A stretch of DNA of 6,129 nucleotides from Nitrospirota bacterium (GTDB lineage: Bacteria > Patescibacteriota > Gracilibacteria > UBA1369 > LOWO2-01-FULL-3). The position numbers and the translations under genes were made by a program. Under the pieces are notes generated by a model, which was given only the letters and a program-made list of their open reading frames with translations, was not told the origin of the DNA and did not search any database. Location of the stretch: positions 1 through 6,129 of the forward strand of contig JAACEU010000036.1 of assembly GCA_011682355.1 (NCBI GenBank), given 5' to 3'. Positions 1-6,129 of this stretch are shown here, piece after piece. Each line of letters begins with the position of its first letter. The stretch's first letter is position 1.

Positions 1-2
1 TA

Positions 3-1001
3 GAACAGCTGCCAGCCATTCGGGGGTGGAAACCTATTGCAGAGCCGATGAATTTAAATGAGCTTGGTCAATGGCGACTGGATGCTATAGAGATTGGAGA
101 AATAAGCGCGACAGTTGCAGCTGATGAAGCCGCTTCTCAACCGGGCAAAGAACTGTCTAAATACAGATTTTTAATGAATAAAGAACGCAAAGCTCTTATA
201 AGTAAGATTTTGAACAATCTAGTTAACTCCATTGATACAAAAATCCATTCATGGAATCTTCCGTCGGAACCTCCTATTAAGGAAGAAGTTGAATTGTTGC
301 AAGATGTCGCATCTCAGATTGAGACTCTCTTGGGTAGTAGTATAAAGCACCCTAATCGATGGTCTGATTTTTTGAGACACTTGCATTTTGCAGGACTGAA
401 TGACTTTAATGATATTTTAAACTTTGATTGGCCAACTATAAAAGAAGAATTACAGACGATAGTTTATGAAACAAATGACCCTATTCCGGTAGGATTTGAT
501 GACCTTTCAATTCTTACTGAGAAAAAATTGGAAGGTACTGTAAGTGGAAGGTTAAAATGGAATCGTCTCAAAGCAGAAAATTTTGAACGGCTTATGTTCA
601 AGCTCATAAGTTCAGTAAAGGGTTATGAAAATCCTCAATGGCTTACATTAACAAATGCTCCTGACAAAGGTAGAGATTTATCGATTGAACGGGTGGTACT
701 CGATGAGCTTGCTGGTACGATTAGGAGCCGTGTTATTATCCAGTGCAAGCACTGGTTGGACAAAAGTGTATCAATTTCAGAAATTGGTAAGTTGAAAGAG
801 CAAATGAAACTATGGGAGCCTCCGAAGGTGAATGTTGTAGTGATTGCGACAAGTGGGCGTTTTACTACTGACACGGTGAAGAGTATAGAATTACACAATC
901 AATCAGCCTCGGGGCTAATAATAGAAATGTGGCCAGAGAGTCATCTTGAAAGCTTGCTCGCAAAAAATCCTGCTATTATTGCTGAGTTTAATTTGCGATA
1001 A
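3..1001 (+). CDS. Mrr-like restriction endonuclease (PD-(D/E)XK), 5' end probably beyond the window
   Basis: Probable DNA-cleaving enzyme of the Mrr_cat type. Residues are numbered from the Met at base 48. The C-terminal part, about 170-317, carries the nuclease signature: E180 in NFERL, D210 in KGRDL, then the strand VIIQCKHW with Q232 and K234. This is the E...D...QxK variant of PD-(D/E)XK seen in Mrr-type enzymes. It is followed by the family-like stretches LWEPPKV, VIATSGRFT and EMWPESHLE. Residues 1-165 are mostly helical and contain a Trp/His-rich patch (about 105-130) that I do not recognise; this part may bind DNA or a partner. The frame stays open from base 3 to the ATG at 48, and that ATG has no Shine-Dalgarno sequence, so I treat the gene as cut by the window edge. 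ATG 48 (317 aa) is the alternative start. The stop is TAA, 8 bases before the helicase gene, which suggests one transcript. The nuclease call is strong; the biological role is inferred. Confidence 0.82.
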   Translation, partial: EQLPAIRGWKPIAEPMNLNELGQWRLDAIEIGEISATVAADEAASQPGKELSKYRFLMNKERKALISKILNNLVNSIDTKIHSWNLPSEPPIKEEVELLQDVASQIETLLGSSIKHPNRWSDFLRHLHFAGLNDFNDILNFDWPTIKEELQTIVYETNDPIPVGFDDLSILTEKKLEGTVSGRLKWNRLKAENFERLMFKLISSVKGYENPQWLTLTNAPDKGRDLSIERVVLDELAGTIRSRVIIQCKHWLDKSVSISEIGKLKEQMKLWEPPKVNVVVIATSGRFTTDTVKSIELHNQSASGLIIEMWPESHLESLLAKNPAIIAEFNLR

Positions 1002-1009
1002 ATAATTAT

Positions 1010-3697
1010 ATGGCACTTCATAAAGACTTTCCCAGAAACCCATACGAAATTCTCGATCCGAGTGTTCGATGGTTTCCTGCTGACGAGGATTTACGAGAAC
1101 AGGGATATGAAAAGTTGCTACCCCCTTTCGTGCCAGAGCTAAGGAAGGAAGTAAAAAAGTGGAGAGATAGTAAATACGAAGGTGCAAGCGAAACAAGCAA
1201 AGCACTGCTAAATTGGTGGTTCAAAGAAGAACATACTATTTACGGAACGGATGGCGTGGCTACCCTCTTCCAATACTATTTTGCACAACGAGAGGCTGTG
1301 GAGACAATCGTCTGGTTGTACGATGTGGCAGGCATTGAGAGTAAGTATGACCTGATTAAGTACGACAAGATTGGGCGGGTCAGTATGGATATGTTTCGAG
1401 AAGAATGGCTGCGGTTTGTCATAAAGATGGCAACTGGTAGTGGTAAGACTAAAGTGATGAGTTTGCTGCTGGCATGGTCATACTTTCATAAGATGTACGA
1501 GAAAGATTCGGAGCTGGCTCGTAACTTCCTGCTGATAACTCCCAACATTATTGTATTAGAGAGAATTAAAACAGATTTTGTTGGGTTGAAGATATTTTAT
1601 GAAGACCCCGTGCTGCCGGATAGCGGATATGAGGGGCAAAACTGGCAAGATGATTTTCAGCTCACCCTACATTTGCAAGATGACGTGAGAACAATTTCTG
1701 ATACAGGGAATATATTTTTGACTAACATTCATCGTGTATTTGAAAGTGATGTGGATGAGCCGAGTTTTGATGATGAAGACACAACTGAATATTTTTTGGG
1801 CGATAAACCGGTTACCAAGACAAACGAGTCACGAGTTGACTTGGGAGAAATTGTGCGAGACATAGATGAGTTAGTGGTTATCAATGATGAGGCTCACCAT
1901 ATTCATCATGAAAAACTAGCTTGGTTCCGTTCGATTCAAGATATAAACAACAAATTACTACAAAAAGGAAAGAAGATTGCGCTTCAGATTGATGTGACAG
2001 CAACGCCGAAAGATGAAAAAGGATCAATCTTTGTACAGACAGTTTCTGATTACCCACTGGTTGAGGCGATTCATCAACGAGTGGTGAAAAATCCAGTGTT
2101 GCCCGATCAAGCTAGCCGAGCGAAATTATCTGAAAAGCAGAGTTCGTTGTTTACAGAAAAATATGAGGATTTCATTAAGCTTGGTGTTGAGGAATGGAGG
2201 AAAACGTCGAAGGAGCTTGAGCCGACTGGTAAGAAATCAATTTTGTTTATCATGACTGATGATACGAGAAATTCTGACGAGGTGGCTGAATACCTAGAAA
2301 AAACATATTCGGACTTAAAAGGTGCGGTGCTAACAATTCACACGAATAGGAGTGGCGAGATTTCTGAGAATGTTGCGGGGAAGAAAGAAGAAGAACTGCG
2401 CAAGTTGCGCGAGCAAGCAAATGATATAGATAGTTCAGAGAGTCCTTTCAAGGTGATAGTTTCTGTTTTGATGCTTAAGGAGGGTTGGGACGTACGGAAT
2501 GTAACCACAATCGTGGGTCTTCGAGCGTTTTCCGCAAAGTCAAATATTTTGCCAGAGCAAACATTGGGACGAGGATTGCGACGAATGTTTTTTGGTCAGG
2601 ACGACATTGAAGAATATGTAAGTGTGGTTGGGACGCCTGCCTTTATGGAATTTGTTGAGTCAATTAAAATTGAGGGTGTTGATCTTGAGAAGCGGAAGAT
2701 GGGAGCTGGTGCCGGGCCTATTACGCCGACGGTGATTGAGGTTGATAAAGAGAACGCAAAGAAAGATATTCCTTCACTTGATATTGAACTACCGATTTTG
2801 ACTCCTCGAATACAGCGGGAATACAAAAATATAGGCGAGTTAGAAATTAGTGAGTTCAAATACGCAAAAGTTCAAGTAAAGCAGTTTAGTGAGGAGCAGA
2901 AGAAAGAAATCATCTTTAAGGAAGTCGTTGATGGTAAGGAACATCACCGAACCGTTTTGGATAGCTCAATTGAACCAAACTATCAAAGCGCGATAGGCTT
3001 TTTCGTCCAAACGATTATGAAGGAACTTCGTTTGTTTGGTTGCTATGATATTTTATTTGGCGAAGTAAAAGAGTTTGTGAAGGATCATCTTTTCGAGGAA
3101 TCAGTTGATTTAGATGACCTGAACATATTAAGAAATCTTTCGGAGTCAGAAGCCACTAAGACGATCGTCGAGACATTCAAGAAAGAAATTAACGATCTGA
3201 CAGTGCAGGATGTGGGAGATACGGAAGTAAAAAACTATATCAAGGTTAGTGATAGCCGTCCGTTTGTTGTAAACGATGGTAAGTATCTTTTACCCAAGAA
3301 AAGCGTATTTAATAAGATAGTCGGTGATAGTGATTTCGAGTTAGAATTTGCTGATTTTCTGGAAGGGTGTGACGATGTTGTCTCATTTGCAAAGAACTAC
3401 TATGAGGTTCACTTCAAAATTGATTACAAAAACGCTGATGGAGCCATTTCTTATTACTATCCAGACTTCTTTGTGAAGTTGGATAAGAAAACTATCTATA
3501 TTGTTGAGACAAAAGGCAGGGAGGATTTAGATGATCCTCTTAAAATCGAGCGGTTGAAGCAGTGGTGTGAAGATGCGAATGATCGGCAGAAAAAGATGAT
3601 TTATAAGATGCTATATGTACAGCAGGAAGCTTTTGAGAAATATCGCTCAAATAGTTTTTTGCAATTGATTGAGGCGTTTGCGAACGATGCTCCATAG
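1010..3697 (+). CDS. DEAD/DEAH helicase-nuclease, type III restriction Res-subunit-like
   Basis: ATP-driven DNA translocase/helicase with its own nuclease domain, 895 aa, expected to act in the cytoplasm on foreign DNA. Superfamily 2 motifs appear in order: Gln93 in a Q-motif-like FAQRE, Walker A ATGSGKT (141-147), DEAH (293-296), TATP motif III (330-333), a motif IV-like FIMTDDTRN (413-421), motif V LKEGWDVRN (489-497), and motif VI QTLGRGLRR (517-525). The C-terminal domain (about 770-860) shows E777/E779, PD at 818-819 and ETK at 833-835, a complete PD-(D/E)XK set. Length and order match Res-type restriction subunits, especially the group with the MTDDT and EGWDVRNVTT signatures; I believe NCBI names a family of this kind BPTD_3080, which I cannot verify here. 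An acidic loop (about 245-262) sits before DEAH. The ATG start has no clear ribosome site, so translation may be coupled to the gene 8 bases upstream. All motifs are intact. No partner methyltransferase lies in the window. Confidence 0.93.
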   Translation: MALHKDFPRNPYEILDPSVRWFPADEDLREQGYEKLLPPFVPELRKEVKKWRDSKYEGASETSKALLNWWFKEEHTIYGTDGVATLFQYYFAQREAVETIVWLYDVAGIESKYDLIKYDKIGRVSMDMFREEWLRFVIKMATGSGKTKVMSLLLAWSYFHKMYEKDSELARNFLLITPNIIVLERIKTDFVGLKIFYEDPVLPDSGYEGQNWQDDFQLTLHLQDDVRTISDTGNIFLTNIHRVFESDVDEPSFDDEDTTEYFLGDKPVTKTNESRVDLGEIVRDIDELVVINDEAHHIHHEKLAWFRSIQDINNKLLQKGKKIALQIDVTATPKDEKGSIFVQTVSDYPLVEAIHQRVVKNPVLPDQASRAKLSEKQSSLFTEKYEDFIKLGVEEWRKTSKELEPTGKKSILFIMTDDTRNSDEVAEYLEKTYSDLKGAVLTIHTNRSGEISENVAGKKEEELRKLREQANDIDSSESPFKVIVSVLMLKEGWDVRNVTTIVGLRAFSAKSNILPEQTLGRGLRRMFFGQDDIEEYVSVVGTPAFMEFVESIKIEGVDLEKRKMGAGAGPITPTVIEVDKENAKKDIPSLDIELPILTPRIQREYKNIGELEISEFKYAKVQVKQFSEEQKKEIIFKEVVDGKEHHRTVLDSSIEPNYQSAIGFFVQTIMKELRLFGCYDILFGEVKEFVKDHLFEESVDLDDLNILRNLSESEATKTIVETFKKEINDLTVQDVGDTEVKNYIKVSDSRPFVVNDGKYLLPKKSVFNKIVGDSDFELEFADFLEGCDDVVSFAKNYYEVHFKIDYKNADGAISYYYPDFFVKLDKKTIYIVETKGREDLDDPLKIERLKQWCEDANDRQKKMIYKMLYVQQEAFEKYRSNSFLQLIEAFANDAP

Positions 3698-3729
3698 TTC
3701 ATATATTTTCTTGACTAAGCATAAGCAAT

Positions 3730-4992
3730 ATGCCTGACCAAACCATCACATGCCCAAGCTGTAAGGAACTAATTCCCTTGTCTGATGCCTTAACGCACCA
3801 GATAGAGGAAAAGCTGCGCAAGCAAGTAACGGCCGAGCAAAAGAAAAAAGAGACCGAGTTGGCTAAGCAGGAAGAAGTTATTACAGCAAAAGAAAAGGAA
3901 CTGGAAAAGACCAAAACAGAGGTGGACGAATCAGTTCGTACTAAGGTTGCTAAGCAATTACAACAAGAGAAGGTTACCTTGTGGGAGAAGGCCCAGAAAG
4001 AAGCGAAGGAAAAGGTGAAGCAAGAGCAGTCGGCTGAAATGAAAATGATAACGGAATCTCTGACTGAAAAAGACAAGGAACTGCAAAGTATGCGCCAAGC
4101 TGAAATTGATTTACGCAAAGAAAAAACAAAACTAGAAAACGACAAGAAAGCGATGGAGCTAGAAAACGCTCGTAAGCTTGATACTGAACGTAAGAAGATT
4201 GCGGAGGATGCGACTAAGCAAGCTAATGAATCCTATCGGCTAAAAGAGGCTGAAAAAGATAAACAGCTTCAAGATGCGCGTAAAGCTAACGAGGAACTCC
4301 GCCGTAAATTGGAGCAAGGTTCGCAACAAACTCAAGGCGAGGTACTTGAGCTTGAGCTAGAAGATTTTCTCAAAAACAATTTCCCTTTTGACGATATAGA
4401 GCCAGTGCCAACGGGTGTTAATGGGGCTGATGTTTTGCAGCGAGTACATAGTGAGACGGGCAAGCTGTGTGGGACTATTATCTGGGAATCAAAGCGCACT
4501 AAGACGTGGAGTGAGCCGTGGATTGCCAAACTAAAAGGAGATCAACGCACCGTCAAAGCTGAGATTGCTGTATTGGTGAGCGAGGTTCTTCCAAAAGATG
4601 TTAATGGGTTTGAATATCGAGACGGTGTTTGGGTTTGCAGTTATCCGTTTATTGCTAATCTTACAATCGCTTTACGTATGCAAATTATTGAGATTGCCTC
4701 TGCTAAACAGTTGGTGGCAGGTAAGGAAGGCAAAATGGAAGTTTTGTACAAGTATGTTACAAGCACTGAGTTTGTGCATCGTGTTCAGGCAATCGTTGAA
4801 GGGTTTAGTGCTATGCAGGCAGACTTACAAAAAGAACGAGTGTCAGCGGAGCGACAGTGGTCAAAGCGGGAAAAACAAATCCAACAGGTCATCAGTAATA
4901 CCTCTGGTATGTATGGTGATCTACAAGGCCTCATTGGTACTTCTATGCAGGCGATTACGGCGTTGGAGTCGGGAGAGGAGGAAGCTGAGTAA
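3730..4992 (+). CDS. DUF2130 family protein: coiled coil plus PD-(D/E)XK-like domain
   Basis: Protein of 420 aa belonging, by recall of its conserved segments, to the DUF2130 family, whose function is not established. The N-terminus has a single CxxC (C8, C11 in TCPSC) followed by His23, a possible half zinc-knuckle. Residues about 22-200 are almost entirely Lys, Glu, Gln and Ala, a long coiled coil. The globular C-terminal part (about 204-410) contains FPFDDIEPVP, GADVLQRV (D234), then IIWESKRTK with E253 and K255. D plus ExK is the PD-(D/E)XK pattern, so nuclease activity or DNA binding is likely but inferred. The final conserved blocks are GKEGKMEVLY and GMYGDLQGLIG. Coiled coil plus nuclease recalls RmuC, but no membrane anchor is seen. 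The gap after the helicase gene is 32 bases, and the stop is 2 bases before the next start. There is no clear Shine-Dalgarno sequence. The length looks ordinary and the frame is intact. Confidence 0.9.
   Translation: MPDQTITCPSCKELIPLSDALTHQIEEKLRKQVTAEQKKKETELAKQEEVITAKEKELEKTKTEVDESVRTKVAKQLQQEKVTLWEKAQKEAKEKVKQEQSAEMKMITESLTEKDKELQSMRQAEIDLRKEKTKLENDKKAMELENARKLDTERKKIAEDATKQANESYRLKEAEKDKQLQDARKANEELRRKLEQGSQQTQGEVLELELEDFLKNNFPFDDIEPVPTGVNGADVLQRVHSETGKLCGTIIWESKRTKTWSEPWIAKLKGDQRTVKAEIAVLVSEVLPKDVNGFEYRDGVWVCSYPFIANLTIALRMQIIEIASAKQLVAGKEGKMEVLYKYVTSTEFVHRVQAIVEGFSAMQADLQKERVSAERQWSKREKQIQQVISNTSGMYGDLQGLIGTSMQAITALESGEEEAE
3793..4330 (+). other. Long charged coiled-coil segment inside the DUF2130 protein
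   Basis: This is the part of the DUF2130 gene encoding about residues 22-201. The residues are dominated by Lys, Glu, Gln, Ala and Asp with recurring hydrophobic positions. Proline is absent from about residue 17 until the nuclease-like domain. This is the composition of an extended two-stranded coiled coil, which would give dimerisation and a long arm as in SbcC/RmuC-type proteins. Edges are approximate because no coiled-coil predictor was run. Confidence 0.8.
4976..4981 (+). promoter_or_regulatory. Shine-Dalgarno-like AGGAGG upstream of the DUF5655 fusion gene
   Basis: A perfect AGGAGG lies inside the last codons of the DUF2130 gene, within a purine run at 4971-4984. It is 13 bases from the ATG at 4995, longer than the usual 5-9. 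It also encodes part of the Glu-rich tail of DUF2130, so coding constraint may explain it. It is the only strong ribosome-site-like sequence before a start in this window. With the 2-base gap between the genes it supports translational coupling and the choice of ATG 4995. Confidence 0.45.
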
Positions 4993-4994
4993 GT

Positions 4995-5903
4995 ATGCCG
5001 ATTTATACTATAAAAAATGATGTTGCCACAAAACTCAACACGGTTGAGTTCAAAAGTGAGAAAGAGCTACAAACACTTGTCGAGAAAAACCTGCACGAAT
5101 TGTTCGGACTAAGGATTGTTGCGACCGAATACTGGACGGGTGGCTCGGAAGGAGGCTACATAGATACGATTGCCTTGGATGAAAACAACTCACCAGTAGT
5201 AATTGAGTACAAGTGGGGTGAGAATGTAAATGTTATCAATCAAGGCCTGTACTATATTGATCGCCTGCTTGAACATAGGGGAGATTTTGAGACAAAGGTT
5301 CGGACTGTGTTTGATGAGGGCATTAAGATTAACTGGTCTCAACCGAGACTCATATTGATCGCCAAGTCGTATAACCGCTTTGACCAACATGCAGTTAAAC
5401 GTATTGGCGGTAACATTGAATTGGTTCGTTACACTAAGCTCGATCATAACTTGCTGAATTTGGAGAGTGTGTATGCAGGAGGCACATCGGCCAAGAAACC
5501 GTTCGTGAAAGCCACCGGCAAGAAAGCCGCAATAAATAACGATGATCCACTAACTGAGCGGTTAGAGTGGGTTGGTCAAACTAACCCTGATAAGCTCAAG
5601 CTCTATACATCATTACGAGAGTTAATTCTCGGTTTGGATGAAAATATTTCGGAGAAACGATTCAAGAATGGCAGTCAGTTTCGTTATGAGAATAAGTCGT
5701 TTGCGGCTATCTCTCCATGGAAGGCATACGCTCGTGTTTATGTGACTATATCGGGTAAGCTAGATGATCCACACAAGCTAGCCCGATCGAACAAAGATAA
5801 GGGTAAGATGTTTGCTTCAACTCACGATTTTCAAATCTCGCATCCAAAACAGTTAGCGGACGCACTAGATATCATTAAGCAAGCGTATCGAGAAGCTGTT
5901 TAA
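4995..5903 (+). CDS. PD-(D/E)XK (DUF91/NucS-like) nuclease domain fused to DUF5655
   Basis: Two-domain protein of 302 aa. Residues about 18-125 look like a RecB/NucS-type nuclease fold: E24 and E30 in the first helix, GGYIDTIAL with D57, VVIEYKWG with E71 and K73, then INQGLYY with Q83 and Y87, the QxxxY motif found in RecB-like nucleases. Residues about 184-302 (from DPLTERLEW through ISPWKAYARVYV to the end) match what I recall of DUF5655, a small domain of unknown role. A flexible Lys/Ala/Gly-rich linker (about 161-183) joins them. Related two-domain proteins are sometimes labelled predicted transport protein (COG3586). No membrane segment is visible, so a transport role is unlikely. The start is 2 bases after the DUF2130 stop, with AGGAGG 13 bases upstream, so coupled translation is likely. 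The domain calls are good; cleavage activity and substrate are inferred. Possible roles are an accessory nuclease or a modified-DNA sensor. Confidence 0.88.
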   Translation: MPIYTIKNDVATKLNTVEFKSEKELQTLVEKNLHELFGLRIVATEYWTGGSEGGYIDTIALDENNSPVVIEYKWGENVNVINQGLYYIDRLLEHRGDFETKVRTVFDEGIKINWSQPRLILIAKSYNRFDQHAVKRIGGNIELVRYTKLDHNLLNLESVYAGGTSAKKPFVKATGKKAAINNDDPLTERLEWVGQTNPDKLKLYTSLRELILGLDENISEKRFKNGSQFRYENKSFAAISPWKAYARVYVTISGKLDDPHKLARSNKDKGKMFASTHDFQISHPKQLADALDIIKQAYREAV

Positions 5904-5905
5904 TT

Positions 5906-6129
5906 ATGATTTTCACACCCAAAACTCAACAAGCAATTCGATTCGCAATTGAAGCTCATGCCGAACAAACTCGCAAAGGCAATGATATTCCATATATAAC
6001 TCACCCACTTACGATTGCCTTGATTCTTTCGCAAGCTGGTGCCAGCGAGGATGTAATCGTTGCTGGTATTCTTCATGATGTTGTCGAGGATAGCGATGTG
6101 GAGCTGGACGATGTCCTAAATGAGTTTGG
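5906..6129 (+). CDS. HD-domain phosphohydrolase, RelA/SpoT- or MESH1-like, 3' end beyond the window
   Basis: The first 74 codons of a gene cut by the right edge. The translation begins MIFTPKTQQAIRFAIEAHA. It carries the metal-binding set of HD hydrolases: H33 in ITHPL, H57-D58 in ILHDVVED, and E61-D62 just after. The context H(A)EQTRKG...PYITHPL...AGILHDVVED closely resembles the (p)ppGpp hydrolase domain of RelA/SpoT and the stand-alone MESH1-type hydrolases, in which ED after HD supports alarmone hydrolysis. A related HD nucleotide phosphohydrolase remains possible, because the downstream part that would show a synthetase, TGS or ACT domain is missing. The ATG lies 2 bases after the stop of the preceding nuclease gene, with only a weak purine-rich GAGAAG about 12 bases upstream. 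It is therefore probably in the same transcript, though it could be a housekeeping neighbour rather than part of the nuclease cluster. Confidence 0.85.
   Translation, partial: MIFTPKTQQAIRFAIEAHAEQTRKGNDIPYITHPLTIALILSQAGASEDVIVAGILHDVVEDSDVELDDVLNEF

Noticed and set aside
3711..3716. TTGACT resembling a -35 box in the 32-base gap before the DUF2130 gene.
   Set aside because: It is only 13 bases before the ATG, so a matching -10 box would fall inside the coding region, and no good TATAAT is seen at the right distance.
3751..3798. CPSC followed by a His in the DUF2130 N-terminus as a full zinc finger.
   Set aside because: Only one CxxC pair and a single nearby His are present, too few ligands for a confident single-chain zinc finger; kept only as a possible half-site.
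3699..4145. A 148-codon open frame on the - strand opposite the coiled-coil region.
   Set aside because: Its Ser/Phe/Cys-rich translation is the mirror of Lys/Glu-rich codons on the + strand; it has no domain and no independent start context.
4598..5020. A 140-codon open frame on the + strand overlapping the end of the DUF2130 gene and the start of the next gene.
   Set aside because: It lies almost wholly inside the well-supported DUF2130 frame, and its translation is Leu/Arg/Ser-rich without a recognisable domain.
5750..5787. Inverted repeat ATCGGG...CCCGAT with CTAG/AGCTAG copies between, inside the DUF5655 domain.
   Set aside because: The arms are short and imperfect, the spacer is long, there is no T-run, and it lies within coding sequence, so chance is likely.
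1..6129. Insertion sequence ends, tRNA genes, CRISPR repeats or rho-independent terminators.
   Set aside because: Coding sequence fills almost the whole window, the gaps are 32 bases or less, and no terminal repeats, cloverleaf, repeat-spacer pattern or hairpin plus T-run was found.

Overview
The window is a compact bacterial gene cluster. Five reading frames lie head to tail on the + strand, with gaps of 8, 32, 2 and 2 bases between them. No gene is convincing on the - strand, and no RNA gene, transposon end, CRISPR array or terminator is visible. The DNA is moderately AT-rich. Stops are TAA and TAG, and most starts lack a clear Shine-Dalgarno sequence. This fits a bacterium with relaxed start signals; a Patescibacteria/Saccharibacteria-like source is possible, but I cannot prove it from this sequence. 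Both outer genes run off the window edges, so the cluster continues on both sides.

Layout: (1) 3-1001, an Mrr-type restriction endonuclease-like protein, probably cut at its 5' end. (2) 1010-3697, a large superfamily 2 helicase-nuclease of the type III restriction Res-subunit kind. (3) 3730-4992, a DUF2130 protein with a long charged coiled coil followed by a PD-(D/E)XK-like domain. (4) 4995-5903, a PD-(D/E)XK (DUF91/NucS-like) domain fused to a DUF5655 domain. (5) 5906 to the right edge, the start of an HD-domain protein resembling the ppGpp hydrolase domain of RelA/SpoT and MESH1.

The main observation is that four consecutive genes each carry a recognisable PD-(D/E)XK-type nuclease signature: GRD plus QCK in gene 1, PD plus ETK in gene 2, GAD plus ESK in gene 3, and IDT plus EYK in gene 4. 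Only gene 2 has an ATP motor. The simplest reading is a restriction or anti-phage island in which the Res-like translocase is the core and the other nucleases are partners or accessories. A nucleotide-signalling type hydrolase may be co-transcribed at the 3' end. No DNA methyltransferase or target-recognition gene is present here, so such a gene would have to lie outside the window, most likely upstream, or the system works without modification. The individual families are known. Whether this combination is one functional system is inference.
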